From positions 372,001 through 436,000 of the forward strand of contig NZ_BBYA01000008.1 of assembly GCF_001050275.1 (NCBI RefSeq): DNA of 64,000 nt, given 5' to 3'. Source of the stretch: Leptolinea tardivitalis. Lineage in GTDB: Bacteria; Chloroflexota; Anaerolineae; Anaerolineales; Anaerolineaceae. The notes below the pieces were generated by a model, which saw nothing but the letters and a program-made list of their open reading frames with translations, did no database searches and had not been told where the DNA came from. The position numbers and the translations under genes were made by a program. Of the stretch, positions 27,664 to 36,946 are shown one piece after another. How positions within the stretch are numbered: the first letter of the stretch is position 1; every line of letters begins with the position of its first letter.

Positions 27664-28770
27664 CTAGAAAGGAAACTTGTACTGATCTAAATGGAGAGCT
27701 TGCTGCATTTCAAGAATGTCTTTTTGAAGGTTGGGTACGATAGCGATACCTGTCTTGGCTGTTTCGATTTCAGAATAGTATTCTTTCTCTCCAGCGGTGA
27801 AGATGCGATTCTGGCCAGGAGCTTTGCGGGATGCCCGGAGCTGACGAATGATTTCGCCGGTTGAGTGTTTGAAATCGGCCAATGGGCAGAAGGCTTCAAT
27901 CTGGATGGCCATGAAGAAATGCCCCAGGTAATTTGGCTGGGTTTTCCCATCAGGAGCAATTCCTGAAAGATCCCAGAGAAATTTCCCCTGTTGAAGAGAA
28001 GCGCTTAATATTTCTACGATCGTCGCAAGGTCATATCCTTTGTATCCAGCCAGATCTTCTCCGGCACCACCAAGCGGAAGTAGAGCCGCGGCATCCCGGG
28101 CAAATCCCTGCAGCACCTGTTCAGCGTCTGTGATGGTCTCTCCCCTGTCATTAATTGCCCATCCAGGCCTGGCCGGTTGGCCTTTGCGCGCCAGGACTTC
28201 AAATTTACCGCGTTGGGTAATGCTGGTGGCACCGTCAAATAGGAAGGGGCAATCTTCATCTGTTGGTGCGCCAAAAGCGATAGGATTTGTCCCCAACATG
28301 GGTTGAACCCCAAATGTGGGAGCAATACTTGGCCTTGCATTGGTAAATGCCATACCGATCATTCCGGCTTTGATGGCCATTAAGGGATAATAACCAGCTA
28401 TCCCAAAATGTGTCGAATTTCGGACGGCAACCGAACCCATGCCGAATTTTTGCGCTTTCGCAATGGCCAATTCCATGGAACGAACACCGATGACCTGACC
28501 CATACCATGATGACCGTCAACCACGGCTGTGGTCGGGGTTTCCCGAATAATCTCAAAGTTAGTCGTGGGTTGTTGAATTCCCTTACGAATCCGATCGAAA
28601 TACAGCTTGAGCCGGCCGATACCATGAGATTCTATTCCTCTGCGATCGGAGGTAATTAATACATCGGCACATGTTGCCGCATCGTCAACTGGTACTCCAC
28701 AACCGATGAATACATCGCGCATGAAAGAATACAGAGTTTCAACGGGGACGCGTGGATATTCTGAGGGCAT
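27664..28770 (-). CDS. Ldh-family (malate/L-lactate/ureidoglycolate-type) NAD(P)-dependent oxidoreductase
   Basis: A 368-residue member of the malate/L-lactate dehydrogenase family, which is structurally distinct from Rossmann LDHs. Signatures are SDRRGIESHGIGRL, VRNSTHFGIAGYY, GTNPIAFGAP and GAGEDLAGYKGYDLA. Members reduce 2-oxoacids such as pyruvate, oxaloacetate, 2,3-diketogulonate or 2-oxo-sulfonates, and the substrate is not readable here. An AGGAG site lies 8 bases before the ATG. It appears monocistronic, with a terminator downstream. Confidence 0.9.
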   Translation of the reverse strand: MPSEYPRVPVETLYSFMRDVFIGCGVPVDDAATCADVLITSDRRGIESHGIGRLKLYFDRIRKGIQQPTTNFEIIRETPTTAVVDGHHGMGQVIGVRSMELAIAKAQKFGMGSVAVRNSTHFGIAGYYPLMAIKAGMIGMAFTNARPSIAPTFGVQPMLGTNPIAFGAPTDEDCPFLFDGATSITQRGKFEVLARKGQPARPGWAINDRGETITDAEQVLQGFARDAAALLPLGGAGEDLAGYKGYDLATIVEILSASLQQGKFLWDLSGIAPDGKTQPNYLGHFFMAIQIEAFCPLADFKHSTGEIIRQLRASRKAPGQNRIFTAGEKEYYSEIETAKTGIAIVPNLQKDILEMQQALHLDQYKFPF

Positions 28771-28954
28771 AACAGGCTCCTGATATTCAAAAGAATTATT
28801 GGCATAATTATAGAACCAGATGCAGGAGATTATCGGAAGATTTCCATCTGGATATAAGAAACGAATGAAAAGACATGCAGATAAGATTTTAGATCAGATG
28901 AGTGGCAAAAACCTTTTTCTGGAAAAAATCAGATAATCTATTTGAATAACAGGT

Positions 28955-29566
28955 TCAATAATGTAATTTACTGATAAAGAAATGCCAGAACCAGAGAAAA
29001 CCAATTTCCAGAGCAAGTAGACTGATTTCAACCAGAGTCCTTATCCAACCGGTTACCTGAAGATCGAAACCTGCCTCAAGCAAGAAGGCGCCAATAATTA
29101 TGACGATGATTCCCACCCACTCCAGAATTTGCCGGGTAAGATATTCCATTCTTTCTTTGGTGGATGATGTGATCATTCCGTAAACAGGACAGGCTCTGGA
29201 ACCATATTGTGATTGCAGCGATTCATTTCGCGGATCGTCTGATATCAATGGTTCAATTTCAGCCGGATACATGACATAATCGCCCGTATTGAATTCTTTT
29301 GAGGCAATCTCAATCCAGGTGGGAAAATGAGAAGTGGCAAAACTGGCTTTTATCGGGTTAATGTTGGCAATGCCTGCAAGTGTGATCAACCTGCGACGTA
29401 TAGATGCCTCTCGCTCGTCTGACCGAACCATACTCAAAAAAAGGACATCCATATGCATGGATGTTGCCAGAGCCCGGACTTTTCGGGCATATCTGGCCTC
29501 ATCCAGGTCACAATCGGGTACAAGAGCGATTATTTTTGAACGAACTGGATTATCTTGAATATTCAT
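28955..29566 (-). CDS. Membrane protein with N-terminal USP-like region next to the Kdp-like system
   Basis: A 203-residue protein (ATG 29566, GAGG 8 bases upstream; a GTG at 29578 is less likely). Residues ~8-140 look like an alpha/beta nucleotide-binding or universal-stress-like domain (SKIIALVPDCDLDEARYARK, then MHMDVLFLSMV). Two closely spaced transmembrane helices occupy about 142-200. It follows the response regulator by 96 bases. Canonical KdpD carries USP-like and membrane regions N-terminal to its kinase, while the kinase here lacks the USP part, so this could be a separated sensory partner. That is inference; the protein itself is not recognised. Confidence 0.6.
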   Translation of the reverse strand: MNIQDNPVRSKIIALVPDCDLDEARYARKVRALATSMHMDVLFLSMVRSDEREASIRRRLITLAGIANINPIKASFATSHFPTWIEIASKEFNTGDYVMYPAEIEPLISDDPRNESLQSQYGSRACPVYGMITSSTKERMEYLTRQILEWVGIIVIIIGAFLLEAGFDLQVTGWIRTLVEISLLALEIGFLWFWHFFISKLHY

Positions 29567-29662
29567 AAAATGCCTCACAATAATTGGATCAGTCTTATCT
29601 TAAACCTGAGGCATAAAGGCGCTGATAGGAATTTTGGGGAAATGATAAAGAAAAGATAAAGA

Positions 29663-30358
29663 TTATTTATCCGTAATAAAACGGTATCCCACGCCTGATT
29701 CGGTCACAATAAATTCCGGCTCTTCGGGGTTGACTTCCAATTTTTTACGAATCTGCCCGATGTATACCCTGAGGTATTCAACACGATCTGAATCGGCGAA
29801 ATCCCAAACATGGCTCAGAATAGCCTGGTGGGTAAGCACCCTGTCGGCATGTGCAGCCAGATACGCCAGCACTTTGAATTCGGTGGCGGTCAGCTTGACT
29901 TCTGTTCCGTCGCGGGTGACGATATGTTTGACCAGATCAATTTCTATTGGACCTGCTGTGATGATGGATTGTTGTTTGCCGTTTGTTTGAGTACTGTGAC
30001 GCAGCGCCACTCGAATACGTGCCAGCAATTCTTCTATGCCAAAAGGTTTGGTCAGGTAGTCATCGGCACCTTTATCCAAGGCCTGCACCTTGTCACTCTC
30101 ACGGTCTCGAACAGAAAGAATGATGATGGGAACCTGGCTCCATTCACGTATACGGGAACACACTTCCATCCCAGAAATATCCGGAAGACTGAGGTCTAAA
30201 ATGATCAGATCCGGCTTCTGGGTGGCCGCCATTGTCAGTCCGTCTTCGCCCCGGCTGGCGGTGATAACCCGAAATTGTTTAGATGTAAGAATTGTTTTCA
30301 GTGCGCGCAGGATTTGCGGCTCATCATCAATCACCAGAATGGAAGGTTGGAGATTCAT
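29663..30358 (-). CDS. KdpE-like OmpR-family response regulator
   Basis: A 231-residue regulator. The receiver domain has the acidic pair DDE at 11-13, phospho-acceptor Asp55 in LIILDLSLPD and Lys in LTKPFG. The C-terminal winged helix (LTATEFKVLAYLAAH to GVGYRF) binds DNA. The sequence is closest to KdpE, the potassium-responsive regulator. Its ATG overlaps the kinase stop by four bases. No kdpFABC pump genes are in the window, so the regulon is uncertain. Confidence 0.88.
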   Translation of the reverse strand: MNLQPSILVIDDEPQILRALKTILTSKQFRVITASRGEDGLTMAATQKPDLIILDLSLPDISGMEVCSRIREWSQVPIIILSVRDRESDKVQALDKGADDYLTKPFGIEELLARIRVALRHSTQTNGKQQSIITAGPIEIDLVKHIVTRDGTEVKLTATEFKVLAYLAAHADRVLTHQAILSHVWDFADSDRVEYLRVYIGQIRKKLEVNPEEPEFIVTESGVGYRFITDK

Positions 30359-31818
30359 TCAGCCTCTTTTGAATCAGATTCGGGTAGGATATCCAGATTG
30401 GATGCGATTGGAACAGTGAAATTGAATGTAAATCCATCTGGACCATTTTCTGCCCAAATCTGCCCATGATGCGCATCAATGATGCCCTTGCAGATGGATA
30501 ATCCCAGACCTGTGCCGGTGATCATAGCGGCATCCGTCACCCGATAAAACTTGTCAAAAATCCGGGTAAGGTGTTGTTCTGCGACTGGAGGCCCCTGATT
30601 GATCACTTGCACCTGAATCATTTTATTTTCTTTCGGCCAGGCATTTATGGTAATAATCGTTCCTTCAGGGGCATACTTTGCGCTGTTACTTAACAGATTG
30701 GAGAAGACCTGATCCATCTGGCTATAATCTACATAGATCAATGGCAGACCATCGGGAATGTTAATCTTTAAAACATGGGTGGAAAGAGACTGGCGCATTC
30801 GTCGGATTGTTCCGGAGAGAATTTCACGCAGTGAGTTATTCTTCTGGTTGGGCTGCAATGCCCCCATTTCGATACGAGACATATCGAGAAGATTCCCAAC
30901 CAGAAGATTCAGATGATCTGCCTCTTCTTCAACAGCAGTCAATAGTTCTCTGCGGGCTTCCGAATCCCATTCAATTTCTCCACTCCGTAAACTGGATACA
31001 GATGCTTTAATAGTGGAGAGGGGAGTACGTAATTCATGCGAAACGGAGGATAAAAGAGTCGATTTCAAACGGTCGCTTTCTTCCAATAAGCGTGCCCGGC
31101 CTTCTGCTTCCATTAAATAAACCTTTTCCAACACAAGTGTCACCTGACTGGCAAAAGCCCTAAGCAGCCTTTGCCTGGGTGGATCCAGAATCTGCTCCGT
31201 CCAGATCAGAATCTCGCCCTGTGTATTGCCTCCACCAGAGATTCCAAGATTGATATCAGGTGCTCTTTTAGGTCTTTGGATACCCTCAGGAAAAACCATT
31301 TGATTTTGTGGTCGGGCTGGCGATTTGAGATAAATTGAAACAGCTTCTACCGGGAAATGTTCAACTATCTTCATCCCAACAATCCGAAGGATTTCATCTT
31401 CATGGGTCGAACCGGCCAGGGCGACATTCAATTCATACAGAATGGTGGTCTCTCGTTCTCGGGCTACAGCTGTTGCCATTCCAAGTTTTGCCTGACTTAG
31501 GGATTGACTGATGATCACAGCCACCAGCAGGAAAACGATCAGAGCCAGGATATCCTGGGTTTGATGGACTGCCAGAGTATGGATGGGAGGAATGAAAAAA
31601 TAGTTGAAACTAAAAAACGCAGCGAAGCTTGCCGCGATTCCACCAGAGACATTAAAATAGCCAGCTGAGATAACCACCGGTAAAAGAAATAGAAGGGCAA
31701 TAACCGGTGTACTTAACCTGGATTGGAAGAATAATAAAATCCACGAGAGAATAAAAACAAGAACCAAAGAGGCCAGAAATTGCCATAAATATGTAAGGGT
31801 TACTTTTTGGTCTTTCAT
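30355..31818 (-). CDS. KdpD-like sensor histidine kinase lacking the N-terminal KdpD/USP domains
   Basis: A 487-residue membrane kinase. Residues ~10-105 form four transmembrane helices with the DUF4118 pattern (FFSFNYFFIPPIHTLAV). A GAF-like region of about 130-235 follows, then HisKA with His261 in SSVSHELRTPLS, then an HATPase domain with SNLLSNSAKYAPEG and GTGLGLSICKG. Full KdpD has about 350 additional N-terminal residues (Walker motifs and USP), and these are absent. It is translationally coupled to the KdpE-like regulator. The signal sensed may be K+, osmolarity or something else. Confidence 0.88.
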   Translation of the reverse strand: MKDQKVTLTYLWQFLASLVLVFILSWILLFFQSRLSTPVIALLFLLPVVISAGYFNVSGGIAASFAAFFSFNYFFIPPIHTLAVHQTQDILALIVFLLVAVIISQSLSQAKLGMATAVARERETTILYELNVALAGSTHEDEILRIVGMKIVEHFPVEAVSIYLKSPARPQNQMVFPEGIQRPKRAPDINLGISGGGNTQGEILIWTEQILDPPRQRLLRAFASQVTLVLEKVYLMEAEGRARLLEESDRLKSTLLSSVSHELRTPLSTIKASVSSLRSGEIEWDSEARRELLTAVEEEADHLNLLVGNLLDMSRIEMGALQPNQKNNSLREILSGTIRRMRQSLSTHVLKINIPDGLPLIYVDYSQMDQVFSNLLSNSAKYAPEGTIITINAWPKENKMIQVQVINQGPPVAEQHLTRIFDKFYRVTDAAMITGTGLGLSICKGIIDAHHGQIWAENGPDGFTFNFTVPIASNLDILPESDSKEAE

Positions 31819-31973
31819 ACTCTGGATATCTTACCTTTTTGAACAAAGTAATGCAAGAAAAATGTTTTTTTTACCGCTTGAACAACTGGATGGATATGAT
31901 AAAATTACAAATTGCAAATAAAACGCTCATAAAATGATCATATTCTTACTGAGAAAACAGTAATGGAGGAGCA

Positions 31974-32942
31974 ATGAAACGGATTGGTGTTTTGACCAGT
32001 GGTGGCGATGCGCCAGGAATGAATGCAGCCATTCGGGCTGTTGTTCGAACCGGAATCGCAAAAGGCTGGGAAGTGTGGGGAGTTAAAGGTGGGTATCAAG
32101 GTCTCATTACCGGAAAAATCCTGCCATTGGGTGCCCGTGACGTAGGTGGTATTATGCAGCGCGGTGGAACGATCCTCGGGTCTGCCCGCGCCCCTGAATT
32201 TAAGACTGAAGAAGGGCAACTGAAAGCCCTGCGTACATTGAACGAACAGGGTATTGAAGCCCTTGTAGTGATCGGTGGAAATGGTTCACAGACCGGATCC
32301 GGAGCCCTGCATAAATTGGGTTTCCCGGTGGTGGGCGTAGCCTCAACAATCGACAATGATCTATATGGTTCTGAAACCACAATTGGTGTGGATACCGCTC
32401 TGAACATTTCTCTGGAAGCCATTGATCGCTTGAAGACTACCGCTTCCTCTCTCCAACGTGCTTTCATGTTGGAAGTCATGGGACGCGATTGCGGTTACCT
32501 GGCTTTGATGTCTGCCATTGCCGGAGGTGCCGAAGCTTGCGTTATCCCCGAAGTTGAAACTGACCCGGAAGATCTGGCCCAGCGTCTGCGCGCTGCATAT
32601 CAGAAGGGTAAGGAACATGCCATTGTTGTTGTAGCCGAAGGCGCCAAATACAATGCTGAAACACTGGGACAGTACTTCTCATCGCATCGCGAGCGTCTTG
32701 GATTTGATTTGCGGGTCACCATTCTTGGCCATGTACAGAGAGGTGGCGCCCCCACAGCCTACGATCGTATTTTAGCCTCACGCCTGGCAGCCGGTGCCAC
32801 GGAAGCTCTTGCCCGCGGTGAATTTGGCGTTCTGGTAGGTTTGAATCAATCAAAGATCACTACGACCCCGATTGAGGTTGTCAATTCTAGCAAGAAAGAA
32901 ATTGACATGGAACTGTTCGAGCTGGCTAAAATTTTAGACTAA
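31974..32942 (+). CDS. pfkA: 6-phosphofructokinase
   Basis: Phosphorylates fructose-6-phosphate in glycolysis. The 322-residue bacterial-type PFK shows LTSGGDAPGMNA, catalytic Asp127 in STIDND, EVMGRDCGYLAL and HVQRGGAPTAYDR. Gly104 and Ser124 point to ATP rather than pyrophosphate as donor (PPi enzymes usually carry Asp and Lys there). Odd point: the Mg-associated Asp103 of the usual GGDGS loop is Asn (GGNGS). The start has GGAGGAGC just upstream. A possible promoter, TTGAAC-N16-TAAAAT, is at 31878-31905. Confidence 0.95.
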   Translation: MKRIGVLTSGGDAPGMNAAIRAVVRTGIAKGWEVWGVKGGYQGLITGKILPLGARDVGGIMQRGGTILGSARAPEFKTEEGQLKALRTLNEQGIEALVVIGGNGSQTGSGALHKLGFPVVGVASTIDNDLYGSETTIGVDTALNISLEAIDRLKTTASSLQRAFMLEVMGRDCGYLALMSAIAGGAEACVIPEVETDPEDLAQRLRAAYQKGKEHAIVVVAEGAKYNAETLGQYFSSHRERLGFDLRVTILGHVQRGGAPTAYDRILASRLAAGATEALARGEFGVLVGLNQSKITTTPIEVVNSSKKEIDMELFELAKILD

Positions 32943-32960
32943 GCATGCAAATGGAAATGA

Positions 32961-32995
32961 AAACGGCGGAAATTCATTTTTCCGCCGTTTTTTTT
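32961..32995 (+). terminator. Terminator after pfkA
   Basis: Perfect 12-bp stem AAACGGCGGAAA/TTTCCGCCGTTT with a 6-base loop, followed by T8 on the plus strand. On the minus strand it lies just past the prfB stop with a shorter T-run, so it may act in both directions. Confidence 0.88.
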
Positions 32996-32997
32996 AT

Positions 32998-34090
32998 TTA
33001 ATCCGATTTGCCATTCCACCGAAGAAACGCTTCAATGAAACCATCCAGGTCCCCATCCAGCACACCCTGGGTGTTTCCGGCTTCATATTCTGTGCGGTGG
33101 TCTTTGACCATCTGGTATGGATGCAGCACATACGACCTGATCTGGCTGCCCCATTCTGTTTTGGTATATTCTCCACGTAATTCCGCTAACTGTTTGTCCT
33201 GTGCTTCGCGCTTCAACTCTAGAAGTCGGGACCGAAGAACCCGCATGGCATTTTCGCGGTTTTGCATCTGAGAACGTTCATTCTGGCAAGACACCACAAG
33301 TCCTGAGGGGATGTGTGTGATACGGACGGCTGTGGCATTTTTCTGTACATTTTGTCCACCAGCGCCAGAGGATTTGTATATATCAATTTTCAGATCGTCA
33401 GGGTTGATCTGTACTTCCGGGTCTTCTGCGGCTGCTTCAGGCAGCACCTCCACCTGGGCAAAAGATGTATGCCGGCGGTGGGCGGAATCAAAAGGAGACA
33501 ACCGGACGAGCCGATGTACCCCTTTTTCAGGGCGAAGATACCCGTAGGCATACAGCCCGTTGACGGCTATAGTACAACTTTTAATGCCGGCTTCTTCACC
33601 TTCAGAAAAATCGAGAATTTCCGTCTGGTACCCACGGCGTTCACACCAACGCAGGTACATACGTTGCAGCATGGAAGCCCAATCCTGTGAATCGGTACCG
33701 CCGGCACCGGAATTGATGGCCAGCAGAGCATTACCGCGGTCATACCTTCCAGAGAGGAAAACACTCAATTCGCGCCGGGCGAGTTCGTGCTCAATATCAG
33801 ATAATTCTGATTCAAGTTCCGGCCGCATGGATTCATCCCCCATCTCACAAAGCTCCAGCGTATCGGAAATCCGGTTATTTAATTTTTTCCAGCCTTCCAC
33901 ATCGTCCCTGATATCAGAAAGGCTTTTCATGACTGCCTGAGCCTGCTCGGGATTATTCCACAAATCGGGAGATTCGGACTGGGATTGTAATGCAGCTAAT
34001 TCGGCTTCCCGTTTAGGGAAGTCAAAGATGCACCATGAACTGCTGAATTTTTTCGGCACAAACGCGTGCCCGTGAAGAAAGGTCTTGCAT
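32998..34090 (-). CDS. prfB: Peptide chain release factor 2, expressed by +1 programmed frameshift
   Basis: RF2 releases polypeptides at UAA and UGA codons. Translation starts at ATG 34090 (CGGAG 9 bases upstream), reads 22 codons to an in-frame TGA at 34024-34022, and must shift +1 on CTT-TGA-C to continue in the frame ending at 32998, giving about 363 residues. The downstream frame carries the RF2 tripeptide SPF (RLSPFDSAHRRHTSF) and the catalytic GGQ in SSGAGGQNVQK. Length and N terminus look normal only when both frames are joined. The gene lies 20 bases downstream of ftsY. Confidence 0.95.
34021..34027 (-). other. prfB programmed +1 ribosomal frameshift site
   Basis: On the minus strand CTT TGA C (34027-34021) follows ATGGTGCAT. 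This is the classic RF2 slippery leucine codon plus UGA-C weak stop. The upstream GGTG three bases before CTT may pair weakly with the anti-Shine-Dalgarno. When RF2 is scarce the stop is read slowly and shifting increases, so RF2 autoregulates. Confidence 0.93.
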
Positions 34091-34110
34091 GAAAAACAAC
34101 TCCGATAAGA

Positions 34111-35025
34111 CTAATGTTCGGCAAGAATTCCATTGACGAATTCGTTACGATCAAATGGCTGCAGGTCCTCCGGTTTTTCTCCGAGGCCGGCGAATAAAAT
34201 GGGCACATGCAATTCGCGTTGTATGGCAAAAGCCATCCCACCCCGTGCGGATGAATCGAGTTTGGTTAAAATTACTCCTGTCACTCTGGTTGTCTGATTG
34301 AAAGACCTGGCCTGTTGAAGGGCGTTCTGCCCGGTGGTGGCATCGAGGACCAGCCAGACACCGTGGGGAGCTCCAGTAAGGGCTTTGCCTACCACTCGAT
34401 GTACTTTTTTCAGTTCTTCCATAAGATTAAAGCGAGTATGGAGACGGCCGGCTGTATCAATCAACAAGAGATCTGTTCCGCGCGCTTTGGCTGCTTCCAC
34501 GGCATCGAAAGCTACTGCACCAGGATCCCCACCTGTTTGACCGGAAATGATGGGAATATTTAAACGGTCTGCCCAGACCTGCAACTGGTCAACGGCTGCT
34601 GCGCGGTAGGTATCTGCCGCGGCCAACAAGACCTTCAATCCTTCGTTAGAGTATCGTTTACCCAATTTGGCGGCTGTGGTGGTTTTTCCAGAACCGTTAA
34701 CCCCTACCAGCAAAATTACAGCCGGACGATCTGCCGGAATCAGCGACTCAGGGGCAGGATCAAGACGATTGATCAATTCTTCGCGTAACTTTTCCTGCAA
34801 TTCAGGTGCATGCGTCAGGCCTTCTTTATCCACTGTTGCTTTCAAGGATTCGATCACGGATTGTGTGGTTTCCAATCCCATATCTGCCTGAATCAGCGCA
34901 GCTTCCAGGTCATCCCAGGTATCATTAGTGATTTCACTGGTGCCAAGCAATGAACTGATACGCCCGAAAGTTTGCTTTCGGGTGCGTTCAAGTCCATTAA
35001 ACCATTTTGAAAAGATATCAGCCAC
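34111..35025 (-). CDS. ftsY: Signal recognition particle receptor FtsY
   Basis: FtsY receives SRP-ribosome complexes at the membrane for co-translational insertion. The 304-residue protein is essentially the NG core: helical N domain at residues 1-90, then GTPase motifs GVNGSGKTTTAAKLGKRY (G1), DTYRAAAVDQL (G2 region), DTAGR (G3) and TKLD (G4), with a closing GLGEKPEDLQPFD. There is no long acidic A domain, as is common in Gram-positive-type lineages. It lies between rlmN (56 bases upstream) and prfB. Confidence 0.96.
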   Translation of the reverse strand: MADIFSKWFNGLERTRKQTFGRISSLLGTSEITNDTWDDLEAALIQADMGLETTQSVIESLKATVDKEGLTHAPELQEKLREELINRLDPAPESLIPADRPAVILLVGVNGSGKTTTAAKLGKRYSNEGLKVLLAAADTYRAAAVDQLQVWADRLNIPIISGQTGGDPGAVAFDAVEAAKARGTDLLLIDTAGRLHTRFNLMEELKKVHRVVGKALTGAPHGVWLVLDATTGQNALQQARSFNQTTRVTGVILTKLDSSARGGMAFAIQRELHVPILFAGLGEKPEDLQPFDRNEFVNGILAEH

Positions 35026-35081
35026 GGGTGCGTATTATACCTTACTGGAAACCCTCAATTCAAATTACCAGCGGCGGAAAT

Positions 35082-36134
35082 CTAAAATTTTTGTTTATGT
35101 TTTCCAGCCAGCTGACCGCAGCCAGCTTGAATATCGATGCCCCGGCGTAGACGGATTGTGCAGGGTATACCTGTGTTATTTAATTCTGCCGCAAATTCCT
35201 GCGCACGTTCAAGGGTAGTGGCTCGTCCTGAATAATCATGGGTGGGATTCAACGGAATTACATTAACATGGCAGATCATCCCGCGGATTAACTCTGCCAG
35301 TTCTTTTGCATCCTGCAGACGATCATTAACATCCTGAATTAACGCCCATTCAAATGTAATCCTCCGACCAGTTTCTTCTACATAATCCCGGCAGGCTGGT
35401 ATCAATTCGGAAAGGGGGTATTTTGTATTGATTGGCAGTAATTTTGAGCGCAGTTCATCATTAGCGGCATGCAAGCTGACAGCCAGGTTGATCTGTCGTT
35501 TTTCTGATGCAAATTGTCGGATGCGGGGAACCAATCCAACGGTGGAGATGGTGAACCGGCGGGCTCCAAGGTTAAAACCGCGTGGATCATTCAACCGGTC
35601 CACAGCTTCCAGAGTGTTGTCGTAATTCTGAAACGGCTCGCCCATGCCCATTACCACGATATTGGTAACATGATCATTTTCTTCGGCCAGCAAGCGGGCG
35701 TAGAACAACACCTGTTCGACGATTTCACCTGACGTCAAATTGCGAGAGAAACCCATCTGCCCTGTGGCGCAAAATACACAACCCATGGCACAACCAGCCT
35801 GCGTAGAAATACACAGAGTGCGACGCTCATCGTATTTCATTAATACTGCTTCCACTGATTTGCCATCACGAGTGGAAAACAAGGTTTTAACCGTTTGACC
35901 ATCGGACGATTGGAGCCTGTCAATGGGTATAAGTCCGGTGAATTCCACCTTTTCTGCCAATATGGATTTCAGACTGGATGGAAGGTTGCTCCATTCGGAA
36001 GGGGCTTTTTTAAGGTTGCGATACAGTCCTTCCCAAATTTGATTAACCCGGAAAGCTGGCTGTTTCCAGGCGGCAAGAAGCGCTTTGATCGCTTCACGGT
36101 CACAATCGTAGATTAAAGGTTTAAGTTCAGACAT
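35082..36134 (-). CDS. rlmN: Dual-specificity 23S rRNA A2503/tRNA A37 C2-methyltransferase RlmN
   Basis: Radical SAM enzyme that methylates C2 of A2503 in 23S rRNA. The iron-sulfur CxxxCxxC motif is in AGCAMGCVFCATGQMGF, MGMGEPFQNY is the SAM-binding GE motif, and the C-terminal RRGIDIQAGCGQL supplies the second catalytic Cys. The 350-residue length is typical. Cfr is an alternative member of the family, but the GFSRNLTSGEIVEQV context and housekeeping neighbours favour RlmN. It starts 3 bases after the upstream HAD stop. Confidence 0.95.
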   Translation of the reverse strand: MSELKPLIYDCDREAIKALLAAWKQPAFRVNQIWEGLYRNLKKAPSEWSNLPSSLKSILAEKVEFTGLIPIDRLQSSDGQTVKTLFSTRDGKSVEAVLMKYDERRTLCISTQAGCAMGCVFCATGQMGFSRNLTSGEIVEQVLFYARLLAEENDHVTNIVVMGMGEPFQNYDNTLEAVDRLNDPRGFNLGARRFTISTVGLVPRIRQFASEKRQINLAVSLHAANDELRSKLLPINTKYPLSELIPACRDYVEETGRRITFEWALIQDVNDRLQDAKELAELIRGMICHVNVIPLNPTHDYSGRATTLERAQEFAAELNNTGIPCTIRLRRGIDIQAGCGQLAGKHKQKF

Positions 36135-36137
36135 TCC

Positions 36138-36926
36138 TCAACGAATATCCAACATTTTCCAGAGATCGTCAGCCACAAGATCGGGCTTTGGTTCCCATTG
36201 TTCCAATTCGGCCGGTGTGGTCACACCGCTCATTACCAGACCGGTGCGGCAGCCGGCACGATACCCGCCGAGAATATCTGTGTCCAGCCGGTCTCCGATA
36301 GCCAATGTTGTCTCTGGAGTGGAACCCAGTCGTTCCATGCTTATTTCATACATAGCTGGTTCTGGTTTTCCGGCAAACAGAGGCTGAACCCCCGAAGCTG
36401 TGGTCACGGACGCAATAATGGCTCCGGCACCCGGAAGCTGCCCTCTGGGAGTTGGAAAGGACGCGTCAGGGTTTGTACCAATATATGGAAGACCTGAGCG
36501 AACCAGGATGGTGGCGGTTTCCAGTTTCTCGTAGGTAACATTGCGATCCAGCCCTACAACCACTGCCTGTGCGTTCTTTTCATCGTTGTAATACCCTGCC
36601 TCTTCGATGGCTGCCATTGTTGATGTACTGACAACACAATAAACCGGACCTCCCTTGGGGAATTTCCGTTTTAAGAGTTCTACTACAACCTGAATTGAAT
36701 TGATGACCTGCCACGGTTCGAGATCAACACCAAATGATTTCATTTTTTCAAGATGTTCTGTTGAGTTTCGGACGGCGTTATTGGTGGCCATGATAACGCG
36801 CAATCCTTTTTCCTGAATTCCCCGAAATAATGCCGGAAGATCACCAACAGGTTCATTCCCCCGATATAAAACGCCATCCATATCCAATATCAATCCACGA
36901 ATTGAAGGTGAGAGTGACTTAATCAT
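36138..36926 (-). CDS. HAD-IIA family phosphatase (NagD-like)
   Basis: A 262-residue HAD class IIA hydrolase. Motif I is ILDMDGVLYRGNEPV, motif II ATNNAVRN, motif III/IV AGKPEPAMYE and IGDRLDTDILGG. The C2 cap lies between motifs II and III. These enzymes dephosphorylate small phosphorylated metabolites such as UMP, phosphoglycolate or p-nitrophenyl phosphate; the natural substrate is not predictable. It is the first gene of the HAD-rlmN-ftsY-prfB run. Confidence 0.88.
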   Translation of the reverse strand: MIKSLSPSIRGLILDMDGVLYRGNEPVGDLPALFRGIQEKGLRVIMATNNAVRNSTEHLEKMKSFGVDLEPWQVINSIQVVVELLKRKFPKGGPVYCVVSTSTMAAIEEAGYYNDEKNAQAVVVGLDRNVTYEKLETATILVRSGLPYIGTNPDASFPTPRGQLPGAGAIIASVTTASGVQPLFAGKPEPAMYEISMERLGSTPETTLAIGDRLDTDILGGYRAGCRTGLVMSGVTTPAELEQWEPKPDLVADDLWKMLDIR

Positions 36927-36946
36927 GGTTTCTCCGCTATTAATAA

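Noticed and set aside
32998-34059. prfB beginning at 34059 in the RF2 frame, or a sequencing frameshift
   Set aside because: The exact CTT-TGA-C signature and the ATG with binding site at 34090 fit programmed frameshifting; the residues before the shift in the RF2 frame are not RF2-like.
35082-36134. Cfr antibiotic-resistance methyltransferase
   Set aside because: Housekeeping operon context and RlmN-type motifs; no sign of horizontal transfer.
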